From Bacteroides sp. CAG:1060_57_27 (lineage in GTDB: Bacteria; Bacteroidota; Bacteroidia; Bacteroidales; UBA932): a stretch of DNA of 64,000 bases. The notes under the pieces are model-generated. The model saw only the letters and a list, made by a program, of their open reading frames with translations, did no database searches and was not told the origin of the DNA. This document shows, piece by piece, positions 25,488-34,205 of this stretch; within the stretch, counting starts at the first letter, position 1, and each line of letters opens with the position of its first letter. The position numbers and the translations under genes are program-made. The stretch covers positions 208,752 through 272,751 of the forward strand of contig MNQT01000023.1 of the NCBI GenBank assembly GCA_001915575.1, in the 5' to 3' direction.

Positions 25488-27293
25488 TCAATCTTCGTTC
25501 TCGCTATTTCTTTTTCTCGCCAGCGGATCGAGCAGAATCTTGCGTATCCTCATGTAGTGAGGGGTCACCTCCACGAGCTCGTCCTCCTGTATGTACTCGA
25601 GGGCTTCCTCGAGAGAGAACTTGATTGCGGGAGGCAGCACTATCTTCTCGTCAGAGCCTGCGGCACGCACGTTGGTGAGCTTCTTGGTCTTGCAGATATT
25701 GATATTGAGGTCTTTCTCGCGGGTATGCTCGCCCACTACCTGACCCGCATATATCTCCTCGCCGGGCTCCACGAAGAAACGGCCGCGGTCGAGCAGCTTG
25801 TTCATCGAGTACGCAACGGCAACGCCCGTCTCGAGCGACACGAGGGAACCGTTGCTGCGCCTTTCGATCTCGCCCTTGTAAGGCTGGTACTCCTTGAAGC
25901 GGTGCGCGACTATCGCCTCTCCCTGGCTCGCGGTGAGCAGGTTGGAGCGGAGCCCCATAAGACCCCTCGTCGGGATCTCGAACTCGAGCAGGGTACGGTC
26001 GCCGCGCGGCTCCATGTGTATCAGGGCACCCTTGCGGCGGGTGGATATCTCGATAGCGGCACCCACGAACTGCTCGGGCACCTCGATAGAGAGCTCCTCT
26101 ATAGGCTCGCACCTCTGTCCGCCTATGGTCTTGTCGAGTACCTTGGGCTGACCCACCTGGAGTTCGAAGCCCTCCCTGCGCATGGTCTCGATGAGCACCG
26201 ACAGATGCAGCACTCCCCTGCCGTAGACCACGAACGAATCGGCGGTGAGGCCGGGCTTGACCCTGAGCGCGAGGTTCTTCTCGAGCTCCTTGTCGAGCCT
26301 CTCCTTGATGTGGCGGGACGTCACGAACTTGCCGTCCTTGCCGAAGAAGGGAGAATTGTTGATAGTGAAGAGCATGCTCATCGTGGGCTCGTCTATCGCG
26401 ATAGGCGCGAGCGGCTCGGGGTTCTCGTAGTCAGCTATGGTGTCGCCGATCTCGAAGCCGTCGATTCCGACCACGGCGCAGATGTCGCCGCAGCGTACCT
26501 CGTCGACATTGGCCTTGCCCAGGCCCTCGAACACCATGAGCTGCTTGATCTTCTGCTTCTGCACCACGTCGTAGCGCTTGCACAGGCTCACCTGCTGGCC
26601 GGTCTTGAGCGAGCCGCGGGTGATCTTGCCTATGGCTATACGGCCCACATATGGCGAATATTCGAGCGAGGTCACGAGCATCTGGGGCGTTCCCTCCACT
26701 ACCTGCGGCGCGGGAACGACCTCGAGTATGGTGTCGAGGAGCGGGGTGATGTCAGTGCCGGGCTTCTTCCAGTCAAGCGACATCCAACCCTGCTTGGCAG
26801 AGCCGTAAACAGTGGTGAAGTCGAGCTGGTCGTCGGTGGCGTTGAGGTTGCACATCAGGTCGAACACCTCCTCCTGCACCTCGTCGGGACGGCAGTTGGG
26901 CTTGTCGACCTTGTTTATCACGACGACGGGCTTCTTGCCCATCTGCAGGGCCTTCTGGAGCACGAAACGGGTCTGGGGCATGCAGCCCTCGAACGCGTCC
27001 ACGAGCAGCAGCACGCCGTCGGCCATGTTCAGCACCCTTTCCACCTCTCCTCCGAAATCGCTATGGCCCGGAGTATCTATAATGTTGATTTTGACGCCTT
27101 TGTACAGTACCGACACATTCTTGGCGAGGATAGTGATTCCCCTCTCCCTCTCCAGGTCGTTGTTGTCAAGTATCAGCTGTCCGAGATTTTCAGGCTGGCG
27201 TACAAGGTTCGCCTGATAAATCATTCTGTCCACGAGAGTGGTCTTGCCGTGGTCTACGTGGGCGATAATCGCAATGTTCCTTATTTCCTGCAT
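25488..27293 (-). CDS. typA: Ribosome-associated GTPase TypA/BipA
   Basis: 601 residues. The G domain has G1 AHVDHGKTT, switch II DTPGHSDFGGEVER and NKVDKP; domain II, domain III, a domain V-like region and the TypA-specific C-terminal domain (THYMRIRK near the end) follow. TypA aids 50S assembly and stress growth. It starts a run typA-DUF177-rpmF-tRNA-Arg from a promoter at 27318-27311. Confidence 0.97.
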   Translation of the reverse strand: MQEIRNIAIIAHVDHGKTTLVDRMIYQANLVRQPENLGQLILDNNDLERERGITILAKNVSVLYKGVKINIIDTPGHSDFGGEVERVLNMADGVLLLVDAFEGCMPQTRFVLQKALQMGKKPVVVINKVDKPNCRPDEVQEEVFDLMCNLNATDDQLDFTTVYGSAKQGWMSLDWKKPGTDITPLLDTILEVVPAPQVVEGTPQMLVTSLEYSPYVGRIAIGKITRGSLKTGQQVSLCKRYDVVQKQKIKQLMVFEGLGKANVDEVRCGDICAVVGIDGFEIGDTIADYENPEPLAPIAIDEPTMSMLFTINNSPFFGKDGKFVTSRHIKERLDKELEKNLALRVKPGLTADSFVVYGRGVLHLSVLIETMRREGFELQVGQPKVLDKTIGGQRCEPIEELSIEVPEQFVGAAIEISTRRKGALIHMEPRGDRTLLEFEIPTRGLMGLRSNLLTASQGEAIVAHRFKEYQPYKGEIERRSNGSLVSLETGVAVAYSMNKLLDRGRFFVEPGEEIYAGQVVGEHTREKDLNINICKTKKLTNVRAAGSDEKIVLPPAIKFSLEEALEYIQEDELVEVTPHYMRIRKILLDPLARKRNSENED

Positions 27294-27310
27294 ATACTTC
27301 TTGAATCGCG

Positions 27311-27362
27311 CAAAGTTACGGATTTCCGCGGAAAATCATAACGGAAATATTTGTTATCTTTG
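27311..27362. promoter_or_regulatory. Divergent -7 boxes for typA and the downstream lipoprotein gene
   Basis: On the minus strand TAACTTTG (27318 to 27311) lies 18 nt before the typA ATG. On the plus strand TATCTTTG (27355-27362) lies 8 nt before the lipoprotein ATG at 27370, leaving almost no leader. Confidence 0.6.
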
Positions 27363-27369
27363 CAAGTAT

Positions 27370-28659
27370 ATGCTCAAACCGCGCCATATCGCCTTGCTTG
27401 CGGCCGCCCTGTTCTGCACGGGATGCGGCTCCGGCGACGGGTCGGGAGAACCCGCAGGCTGGGACAGAGCCGCAAAGGTGCTGTCCACGGTCCCTTCCGA
27501 CGCGCTGAGCGTCACATACTCCGAAAGCAGCAGGCACCTCCCGCCATGCATCGACTCGTCAAGCGTGTTCGACGGCCTCGGACTCGAAAGGCTGCGCACG
27601 GGACTGGCCCTGTCGCTGTGCTTCAACGGTTCGACGGTGCCCGTGCTCACCCTCGCCCCGATAAGGAGCCGTGAGGCCGAGGACTCCACATCCGCGCTGA
27701 ACGGCACTATGGGCCTCGCACGCGCGAAAGGCCTGGAAGTCGAGTTCATTCCCGACGCCCCGGCCCTCGAAGAGGGAGAAGGCGCGCTGATAATAACTCC
27801 GTCCAGCCCCCAGATGAGGGTAGCCCGGAGGCACATAGGCGAGGGGCGCTCGATACTGGACGCCGAGAACTTCAGGCAGGCCGCGTTCGCCGCACACGGA
27901 GCCTCGCAAATGACGGTAATGCGCAACTCGGGAGCACGCCGCCTGCCCGGCATGACCCTTCTCGAAGGCGTCTATGCGGCCGGTGCGATTAGCGACTTCC
28001 TGCACACCGCGGCCCAGTGGACCACATTCGTACCGGAAGGGGACGGGACAGTCGAGGTCATTCCGACGCCTTACCCCGCAGGCATCTGCTACTACCAGAT
28101 GCTGGGTTCTCTGCCCGAAAGCAGGATACGCCTCGGCGAAGTGCTTCCTGCCGGAACGGAGACCGTCGTCGCGCTCGCCCTTCCTGAAGGATTCAGGGCC
28201 GCCTACGAAGGGTACCTCGACGCAGAAGTCAGGCTCAGCTCATACAGAAGGCATCTGGAAGTCCTCGGGAAGAACTGCGGGAAAAGTCCCCTCGACTGGG
28301 AGAAAGAGATTGATTTCAAGGAAATAGGACTGGTCGTCTCGAACGGGCACAAGGCCGTGTTCCTGCGTCCGGCAAAGAAGGCCGAAGACTTCGGAGTCCG
28401 CACCAACCCCTACCCCGGTTTCGTCCATGCCCTCTACGGCTCGGCATTCAGGCTAAGGGATGACTCCGCGATAGCATGCAGCCGGGGCTGGTACATAATA
28501 GGCAGCGAGGCCGACGTGCAGGCGCTCGCCCCTGCGCAGGACGACAGACAGGAAAGGCTGGAATGGCATTCAAGACCCGGCCATTTCGTAATATCGAGTT
28601 CCGGCCGCATAATGGCCTGGGACAAAAACGGAATCAGAATATGGAATTCAAATCAGTAA
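27370..28659 (+). CDS. Lipoprotein of unknown function
   Basis: 429 residues starting MLKPRHIALLAAALF with a lipobox (FCTGC, Cys19). No catalytic motif is recognised. The middle has repeated mixed alpha/beta pattern (VPSDALSVTYSESS, LPAGTETVVALALPE), loosely like DUF3352-type proteins, but this is weak. The start at 27370 begins the signal sequence; the longer frame runs into the typA promoter. It overlaps the acyl-CoA ligase gene by 19 bp, so the two are co-expressed. Confidence 0.6.
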   Translation: MLKPRHIALLAAALFCTGCGSGDGSGEPAGWDRAAKVLSTVPSDALSVTYSESSRHLPPCIDSSSVFDGLGLERLRTGLALSLCFNGSTVPVLTLAPIRSREAEDSTSALNGTMGLARAKGLEVEFIPDAPALEEGEGALIITPSSPQMRVARRHIGEGRSILDAENFRQAAFAAHGASQMTVMRNSGARRLPGMTLLEGVYAAGAISDFLHTAAQWTTFVPEGDGTVEVIPTPYPAGICYYQMLGSLPESRIRLGEVLPAGTETVVALALPEGFRAAYEGYLDAEVRLSSYRRHLEVLGKNCGKSPLDWEKEIDFKEIGLVVSNGHKAVFLRPAKKAEDFGVRTNPYPGFVHALYGSAFRLRDDSAIACSRGWYIIGSEADVQALAPAQDDRQERLEWHSRPGHFVISSSGRIMAWDKNGIRIWNSNQ

Positions 28660-30302
28660 ACAAGCTGCTGGAGAGCAGCATACGCAACAACTGGGACAGG
28701 GACGCCCTGTCGAACTACGAGGGTATAACCCTTAAATACAAGGACATAGCCCAGAAGATAGAGCTTCTGCACATAGCCTTCGAAAAGTGCGGGCTTGTCA
28801 AGGGCGACAAGGTCGCGCTATGCTCGCGCAACCAGGCCAACTGGGGAGTGTGCTTCCTCGCGTCATTAAGCTACGGAGCCGTTCCGGTGCCCATACTCCA
28901 CGAGTTCAAGCCCGAAAACATCCACTATCTCGTCAACCATTCCGACGCCAGGGTCCTGTTCGTCGACGAGGTCATGTGGGAGGGTCTCTCAGAGACGGAG
29001 ATGCCCGGGCTCGAAGCGGTGGTGCAGATGACGGACTTCCAGTTCCTTTATTACAAAGGTCAGGATGCCGGGGAGGTCCGGGAATCCATCGTAGGAGCGT
29101 TCGCACAGAAGCACCCCGAAGGAATCCGTCCTGACGACCTCGACTTCTACGAAGACTCTGCCGACGAACTGGCCCTGATAAACTACACCTCGGGCACTTC
29201 AGGATTCTCGAAAGGCGTGATGATTCCCTACCGCGCGCTCTACATCAACATCTGGTTCGCTGCCAACGTCGCCGAGCCCCAGATGAACTGCGAGTCCGAA
29301 GTGGTGGCCATGCTGCCCTCGGCGCACATGTACGGCATGATGTTCGAGTTCCTGTTCGAGATGACCATAGGCGCGCACGTGCACTTCCTCACCCGCACGC
29401 CCAGCCCGAAGGTCATAATGAAGGCATTCTCCGAAATTCATCCGGACGTGATCATAGCCGTGCCGCTGATTATCGAGAAGCTCTACAAGAGCCAGGTGAA
29501 GCCCGTCGTCGACAGACACAAGGCCTTCATGCGCATACCGATAGTAGACCAGCTGATACTCAAGAAAATACGTAACGCGATGATAACCGCGTTCGGCGGC
29601 CGTTTCGAGGAGGTGATACTCGGCGGGGCGGCGTTCAACCCCGAAGTGGAGCATTTCATGCGCCGCATGCACTTCCCCTTCACCGTAGGCTACGGAATGA
29701 CCGAATGCGCGCCGCTCATCACCTACGCCAAATGGTGGAAGTCGCGTGAAGGCTCGTGCGGCAGGCCCATAGACGGGTGCGAGCTGCGCATCGACTCCCC
29801 CGATCCCTACACCGTTCCCGGAGAGGTACAGGTCAAGGGAGACAACGTGTTCCTCGGATACTACAAGAACGAAGAGGCCACCACCGGCGTCTTCACCGAA
29901 GACGGATGGTTCAGGACCGGCGACATGGGCATAGTCGACAAGGACGGCTACCTCTACCTCAGGGGACGTTCGAAATGCATGATACTCGGCCCGTCGGGAC
30001 AGAACATCTATCCTGAGGAGCTCGAGGCCGTAATCAACAACGTCACCTATGTGGTAGACTCCCTCGTGATACAGGACAAGGTCGGCCTCACCGCCCTCGT
30101 ATATCCCGACTACCACCTCGCCGAGCTGGACGGACTGAGCCCCGAGCAGCTCGAGAAGCGCATCGCGGACGGCCTGCCCGAAATTAACGCGCATCTTCCC
30201 AACTATGCGCAGATAAGCAGGATAGAGTTCCTTCCCGAAGACTTCGAACGCACTCCCAAGCGCAGCATCAAGCGCTACCTTTACCAGAGGACAAATGAAT
30301 AA
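28641..30302 (+). CDS. AMP-dependent long-chain acyl-CoA ligase (FadD/FAA1-like)
   Basis: 553 residues of the ANL superfamily. The phosphate loop is INYTSGTSGFSKGVM, the A5-type motif is GYGMTECAPL, then WFRTGDMG and the hinge GRSKCMILGPSGQNIYPEE; the C-terminal domain is complete, ending TPKRSIKRYLY with the catalytic Lys. It activates fatty acids to acyl-CoA (COG1022-like). It overlaps its neighbours at both ends (19 bp and 8 bp). Confidence 0.9.
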   Translation: MEFKSVNKLLESSIRNNWDRDALSNYEGITLKYKDIAQKIELLHIAFEKCGLVKGDKVALCSRNQANWGVCFLASLSYGAVPVPILHEFKPENIHYLVNHSDARVLFVDEVMWEGLSETEMPGLEAVVQMTDFQFLYYKGQDAGEVRESIVGAFAQKHPEGIRPDDLDFYEDSADELALINYTSGTSGFSKGVMIPYRALYINIWFAANVAEPQMNCESEVVAMLPSAHMYGMMFEFLFEMTIGAHVHFLTRTPSPKVIMKAFSEIHPDVIIAVPLIIEKLYKSQVKPVVDRHKAFMRIPIVDQLILKKIRNAMITAFGGRFEEVILGGAAFNPEVEHFMRRMHFPFTVGYGMTECAPLITYAKWWKSREGSCGRPIDGCELRIDSPDPYTVPGEVQVKGDNVFLGYYKNEEATTGVFTEDGWFRTGDMGIVDKDGYLYLRGRSKCMILGPSGQNIYPEELEAVINNVTYVVDSLVIQDKVGLTALVYPDYHLAELDGLSPEQLEKRIADGLPEINAHLPNYAQISRIEFLPEDFERTPKRSIKRYLYQRTNE

Positions 30303-30699
30303 GTTCGACGAGAAATACATGGCCATGGCCGAAATATGGGCCGGGAACTCCTACTGCAAGCGCCGCAAGGTGGGCGCCCTGCTCGTCAAGGACAGGATGA
30401 TCATCTCCGACGGATACAACGGCACCCCCTCGGGCTTCGAGAACATCTGCGAGGACGAGAACGGCATCACCAAGCCGTATGTGCTGCATGCGGAGGCCAA
30501 CGCCATAACCAAGGTCGCCAAGTCCGGCAACAGTTCCGAGGGAGCGACCCTGTATGTGACGGCGGCTCCCTGCATAGAATGCTCGAAGCTGATAATCCAG
30601 GCAGGCATAAGGAGAGTCGTCTATAAGGACGAATACAGGCTGACGGACGGGGTGGACCTGCTCCGCAGGGTCGGCATCGAAGTGGAAAAGATAGATTAG
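30295..30699 (+). CDS. dCMP deaminase family protein
   Basis: 134 residues of the cytidine/deoxycytidylate deaminase fold. Zinc site motifs are VLHAEANAI (His, and catalytic Glu) and TAAPCIECSKL (two Cys). NGTPSGFENICED is typical of dCMP deaminases, which make dUMP for thymidylate synthesis. The stop is TAG. It overlaps the ligase by 8 bp and precedes the CtpA-like gene by 7 bp. Confidence 0.9.
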   Translation: MNKFDEKYMAMAEIWAGNSYCKRRKVGALLVKDRMIISDGYNGTPSGFENICEDENGITKPYVLHAEANAITKVAKSGNSSEGATLYVTAAPCIECSKLIIQAGIRRVVYKDEYRLTDGVDLLRRVGIEVEKID

Positions 30700-30706
30700 C
30701 AGAAGG

Positions 30707-32257
30707 ATGAACAGATCTTCATATATGGTAGCCCTGCTGGGCGTCGCCATAGGTGCGCTCGGCGTCCTCACCCTGCAGACGGTGACAGACAAGGCGCGTA
30801 TCATGCGCACAGGCATGAAAGACTGGCGAAAGGTGAACCTCGTCCTCGGATGCATAGACGAGAACTATGTGGACTCGGTCGACAGGAAGAAGGTCACCGA
30901 CGCGGTGGCCCAGGCGGCCCTGAGCGTCCTCGACCCTCACTCCGTATATATGGTACCCCGGGAAAGGGCGGAGCATGAGGAAGATCTCGCCGGCAACTTC
31001 GACGGGATAGGCATACAGTTCAACGTGCCCAACGACACTGCCGTAGTGATAGAGGTGATTCCCGGAGGCCCGTCCGAGAAGATAGGACTCCAGCCCGGCG
31101 ACAGGCTCATCAAGGTAGACACGACCTGCATCGCGGGAGTCGGATTCCCCCAGGACAGCATGGTGCGCAGGATGAAGGGCCGGGCCGGCACCAAGGTCGA
31201 GGTGACGGTGAAGCGCGGACAGGAGACCATTCCGTTCGAAATCACGCGCGGTAAGATTCCCACTCACTCGGTGGACGCCGCGTTCATGGTGAACGACACC
31301 ACCGGCTATGTCCGGCTCTCCAAGTTCTCGAGGACCACGGGAGAGGAATTCCTCAAGGCGAGCGCCGGGCTGCTCGACGAAGGCATGACCGAGATGATAC
31401 TCGACATCCGCGAGAATTCCGGCGGTTTCCTCGACCAGGCCCTGACCCTCGCCAACCTGTTCCTGCACGAAGGCGACGAGATAGTATACATGGAGGGGCT
31501 GCACCGCAAGAGGGAGGAGTTCAAGGCCGACGGACGAGGCCCGCTGCAGAATCTGGGTCTGAAACTGCTGATAGACGAGAATTCCGCCTCGTCGAGCGAG
31601 ATACTCGCAGGGGCGCTGCAGGACAACGGCCGTGCGCTCCTGGTCGGAAGGCGCTCGTTCGGCAAGGGTCTCGTGCAGGAGCCGTTCTACTTCAGCGACG
31701 GTTCCGGCATGCGCATTACCGTGGCGCGCTTCTACACCCCTTCAGGAAGATGCATCCAGAAACCCTACAGCGACGACTATGACTATGAAGTGCTCAAGCG
31801 CTACGGCGAGGGAGAGATGGTCGAAGCCGACAGCATGAAGGTCGAGAACGGCGGCATCCTGCCCGACGTATTCGTGCCCATAGACACGACGCGCGCCGGA
31901 CAGTTCTACATAGCCTGCAACCGCAAGGCCACCACGATGCGCTTCGCCTCAGCGTATTTCGACGCACACAGGCAGGAACTGCTCGACATCTCTGACTACG
32001 ACAGTCTGCTCGGCTACCTCGACTCGTCAGACCTCGAGAGGGAGTTTCTCGACTTCGCGAGGCGCAAGGACGGCATCCGTCCCACCTCTGACGAATGGCG
32101 CAAGGACGGCAAGTACCTGATGACCCAGGTGCGCGCGCTAGTCGGCCGCTACTCGCAGCTGGGCGACAACGCCTACTACCACCTCTTCCTGCAGATAGAC
32201 AAGGCATTCAACGCGGCGCTCGAAGCAGATGAAAACAACGATGGCCGGCCATGCTGA
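30707..32257 (+). CDS. ctpA: C-terminal processing peptidase, S41 (CtpA/Prc family)
   Basis: 516 residues. An N-terminal membrane helix (about 7-25) is followed by an S41 N-terminal region (SVLDPHSVYM), a PDZ domain (about 100-185, FDGIGIQF and GLQPGDRLIKV), and the catalytic core with the Ser motif DENSASSSEILAGAL and the Lys motif GRRSFGKGLVQE. It degrades or trims periplasmic proteins. It overlaps the antiporter gene by 7 bp. Confidence 0.94.
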   Translation: MNRSSYMVALLGVAIGALGVLTLQTVTDKARIMRTGMKDWRKVNLVLGCIDENYVDSVDRKKVTDAVAQAALSVLDPHSVYMVPRERAEHEEDLAGNFDGIGIQFNVPNDTAVVIEVIPGGPSEKIGLQPGDRLIKVDTTCIAGVGFPQDSMVRRMKGRAGTKVEVTVKRGQETIPFEITRGKIPTHSVDAAFMVNDTTGYVRLSKFSRTTGEEFLKASAGLLDEGMTEMILDIRENSGGFLDQALTLANLFLHEGDEIVYMEGLHRKREEFKADGRGPLQNLGLKLLIDENSASSSEILAGALQDNGRALLVGRRSFGKGLVQEPFYFSDGSGMRITVARFYTPSGRCIQKPYSDDYDYEVLKRYGEGEMVEADSMKVENGGILPDVFVPIDTTRAGQFYIACNRKATTMRFASAYFDAHRQELLDISDYDSLLGYLDSSDLEREFLDFARRKDGIRPTSDEWRKDGKYLMTQVRALVGRYSQLGDNAYYHLFLQIDKAFNAALEADENNDGRPC

Positions 32258-33855
32258 ACTTCCTGCTCTGCTTCATAGCATTGGTCATAGTACTCTGCGT
32301 AATACTTAACAACGCATCCCAGAAGATAGGGATGCCGATGCTGCTTGCATTCATAGTACTCGGCATAGTGCTGGGCAACTTCGGCCCGCACCCCGTCAAG
32401 TTCGAGGACTATTCCTTCGCCGAGAGCTTCAGCACCGTGGCGCTGATATTCATAATGTTCTACGGCGGGTTCGGCACGCGCTGGAAGACTGCCAGGAGTG
32501 CCGCACTGCCGGCGGGAATACTCGCCAGCGCGGGAGTGGTCGTGACAGCCATGCTCACAGGGCTCTTCTGCCACTTCGTGTTCAAGTGGGACTGGATCGA
32601 AAGCATGCTTATGGGAGCTGTCATCAGTTCTACGGACGCGGCGTCGGTATTCTCGATACTACGCTCGAACAAGCTCGGCCTGAAGAACAACCTCTCTCCC
32701 CTGCTCGAAATCGAGAGCGGCTCGAACGACCCGTTCTCATACATGCTCACGGTAATAATGATATCCCTGCTGAACGGCTCCGGTTCGGGTGCCGGCAGCG
32801 TGGCGTGGATGTTCTTCGCACAGATAGCGTTCGGAGCCGGACTCGGATTCCTGATAGGCAAGGCCGGCATATACGCGATGAAACATATAAGGTTCTCCAC
32901 CTCCGGTTTCGACTCGCTCTTCATATTCGCCACCGCGCTGTTCGCCTACGGCCTGCCGTCCCTAATCGGCGGCAACGGCTACCTGAGCACCTATCTCGTA
33001 GGACTCATGCTCGGCAACAGCGAGCTGAAAGGCAAGAAGAGCCTGGTGAACTTCTTCGACGGGCTCACGGGACTAATGCAGGTGCTGATATTCTTCATGC
33101 TGGGGCTACTCGCACGGCCGGAGCAAATGGGCAAGGTGATAGCGGCATCGGCACTTATATTCCTCTTCCTGCTGCTCGTCGCCCGGCCGCTCGCGGTATG
33201 TCCCGTGCTGACGGCTTTCCGCAGATATCCATTCAGGCAGCAGCTGTTCGTGTCGTTCGTGGGACTGAGAGGCGCCTCGTCGATAGTCTTCGCTATTTTC
33301 GCGACGATCAGCGACGGTACTATCCAGAACGACATCCTCAACATAGTGTTCTGCATAGTGCTGCTGTCAATCTCGCTGCAGGGCTACCTGCTGCCCTTCG
33401 TCGCCAGGAAGCTCGACATAATCGACAAGGACAACGATGTGATGACCACTTTCACCGACTTCAGCGAAGAGACGGACCTGTCCTTCAGCCAGATTGCCAT
33501 ACTTGAAGGCGACTCGTGGGACGCCCGCAAGGTGAGCGCACTCTCCCTGCCCAGGCACATACTGATATGCAAGCTGGTGCATCCGGACGGCTCAGACGAA
33601 GTCCCGGACGGCAACACCGTACTCCATAGCGGCGACACGGCTATAATCTGTACCCAGGCCTGCACCGGAGAGCACACCATAAACATATCCGAAAGGGACA
33701 TCGAGGAGGGAAGCCGGCTATGCGGGCAGACGATACGCGAGTACAGTCCGGACGAGGGACAGATACTGCTGATAAGGCGGAACGGCACCAACATCATACC
33801 CGGCGGCGACACTGTCCTGCAGGCAGGAGACCATATCTACTATAACAAGAAATAG
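32251..33855 (+). CDS. K+/H+ antiporter, CPA1 (NhaP2/CvrA) type with TrkA-C domain
   Basis: 534 residues. Twelve or so membrane helices (1-400) contain the Na+/H+-exchanger fold with SSTDAASVFSILR and ESGSNDPFSYML. A cytoplasmic regulatory part follows (410-534) with a TrkA-C-like domain (GDTAIICTQA; GGDTVLQAGDHIYY). This architecture matches NhaP2-type potassium/proton antiporters. A terminator hairpin follows 43 bp downstream. Confidence 0.9.
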   Translation: MLNFLLCFIALVIVLCVILNNASQKIGMPMLLAFIVLGIVLGNFGPHPVKFEDYSFAESFSTVALIFIMFYGGFGTRWKTARSAALPAGILASAGVVVTAMLTGLFCHFVFKWDWIESMLMGAVISSTDAASVFSILRSNKLGLKNNLSPLLEIESGSNDPFSYMLTVIMISLLNGSGSGAGSVAWMFFAQIAFGAGLGFLIGKAGIYAMKHIRFSTSGFDSLFIFATALFAYGLPSLIGGNGYLSTYLVGLMLGNSELKGKKSLVNFFDGLTGLMQVLIFFMLGLLARPEQMGKVIAASALIFLFLLLVARPLAVCPVLTAFRRYPFRQQLFVSFVGLRGASSIVFAIFATISDGTIQNDILNIVFCIVLLSISLQGYLLPFVARKLDIIDKDNDVMTTFTDFSEETDLSFSQIAILEGDSWDARKVSALSLPRHILICKLVHPDGSDEVPDGNTVLHSGDTAIICTQACTGEHTINISERDIEEGSRLCGQTIREYSPDEGQILLIRRNGTNIIPGGDTVLQAGDHIYYNKK

Positions 33856-33898
33856 AGACTACCGGCAAGGCCGCAACCGGCAGACAGGCGATAACGGA

Positions 33899-33925
33899 GA
33901 AAGGTGACCTCGAAGGCCACCTTTC
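33899..33925. terminator. Hairpin between the antiporter gene and tRNA-Leu
   Basis: GAAAGGTGACC (33899-33909) pairs with GGCCACCTTTC (33915-33925) with one mismatch and a TCGAA loop. Probably terminates both converging transcripts. Confidence 0.6.
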
Positions 33926-33932
33926 CTGTATG

Positions 33933-34015
33933 TGCGCGGGATGAGAGTCGAACTCACACGTCGCAATTGACACTAGCTCCTGAAACTAGCGCGTCTACCA
34001 TTTCGCCACCCGCGC
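33933..34015 (-). tRNA. tRNA-Leu (anticodon CAG)
   Basis: 83 nt, class II with a long variable arm. Acceptor GCGCGGG/CCCGCGC, D-loop GGCGAAATGGTAGACGC, anticodon loop TTCAGGA on a CTAG stem, and T-loop GTTCGACTC are all present. CCA is not encoded. It has its own -7 box 15 nt upstream. Confidence 0.95.
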
Positions 34016-34029
34016 CCGTATGAGGACTG

Positions 34030-34037
34030 CAAATATA
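34030..34037 (-). promoter_or_regulatory. -7 box of tRNA-Leu
   Basis: CAAATATA on the plus strand reads TATATTTG on the minus strand, 15 nt before the tRNA 5' end. Confidence 0.55.
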
Positions 34038-34105
34038 CAACTTTTTTCTATATCTGCAAAGCGTATTTCTCTCTGCCGCAGAAGCGGCGGGTATTTCCTC
34101 CCTAA

Positions 34106-34178
34106 GCCCGAAATTCGGGCATCATAACCCATAAACACAGCATCATTGTCCATAAAATCGGGACAATGATTATATTTG
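34106..34178 (+). promoter_or_regulatory. Promoter with two inverted repeats upstream of the OmpA-like gene
   Basis: The -7 box TATATTTG (34171-34178) is 28 nt before the ATG. Directly abutting it is a perfect 10-bp inverted repeat, ATCATTGTCC (34142-34151) and GGACAATGAT (34161-34170), covering the spacer and -33 zone. Further upstream is a 15-bp palindrome GCCCGAAATTCGGGC (34106-34120). The inner repeat is well placed for an operator. Confidence 0.55.
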
Positions 34179-34205
34179 CAGGCAGAAAAATTATAAAGCA
34201 ATAAT

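Noticed and set aside
25557..27341. Long open frame on the plus strand opposite typA
   Set aside because: Antisense shadow of typA with no recognisable motif; it also runs over the typA promoter.
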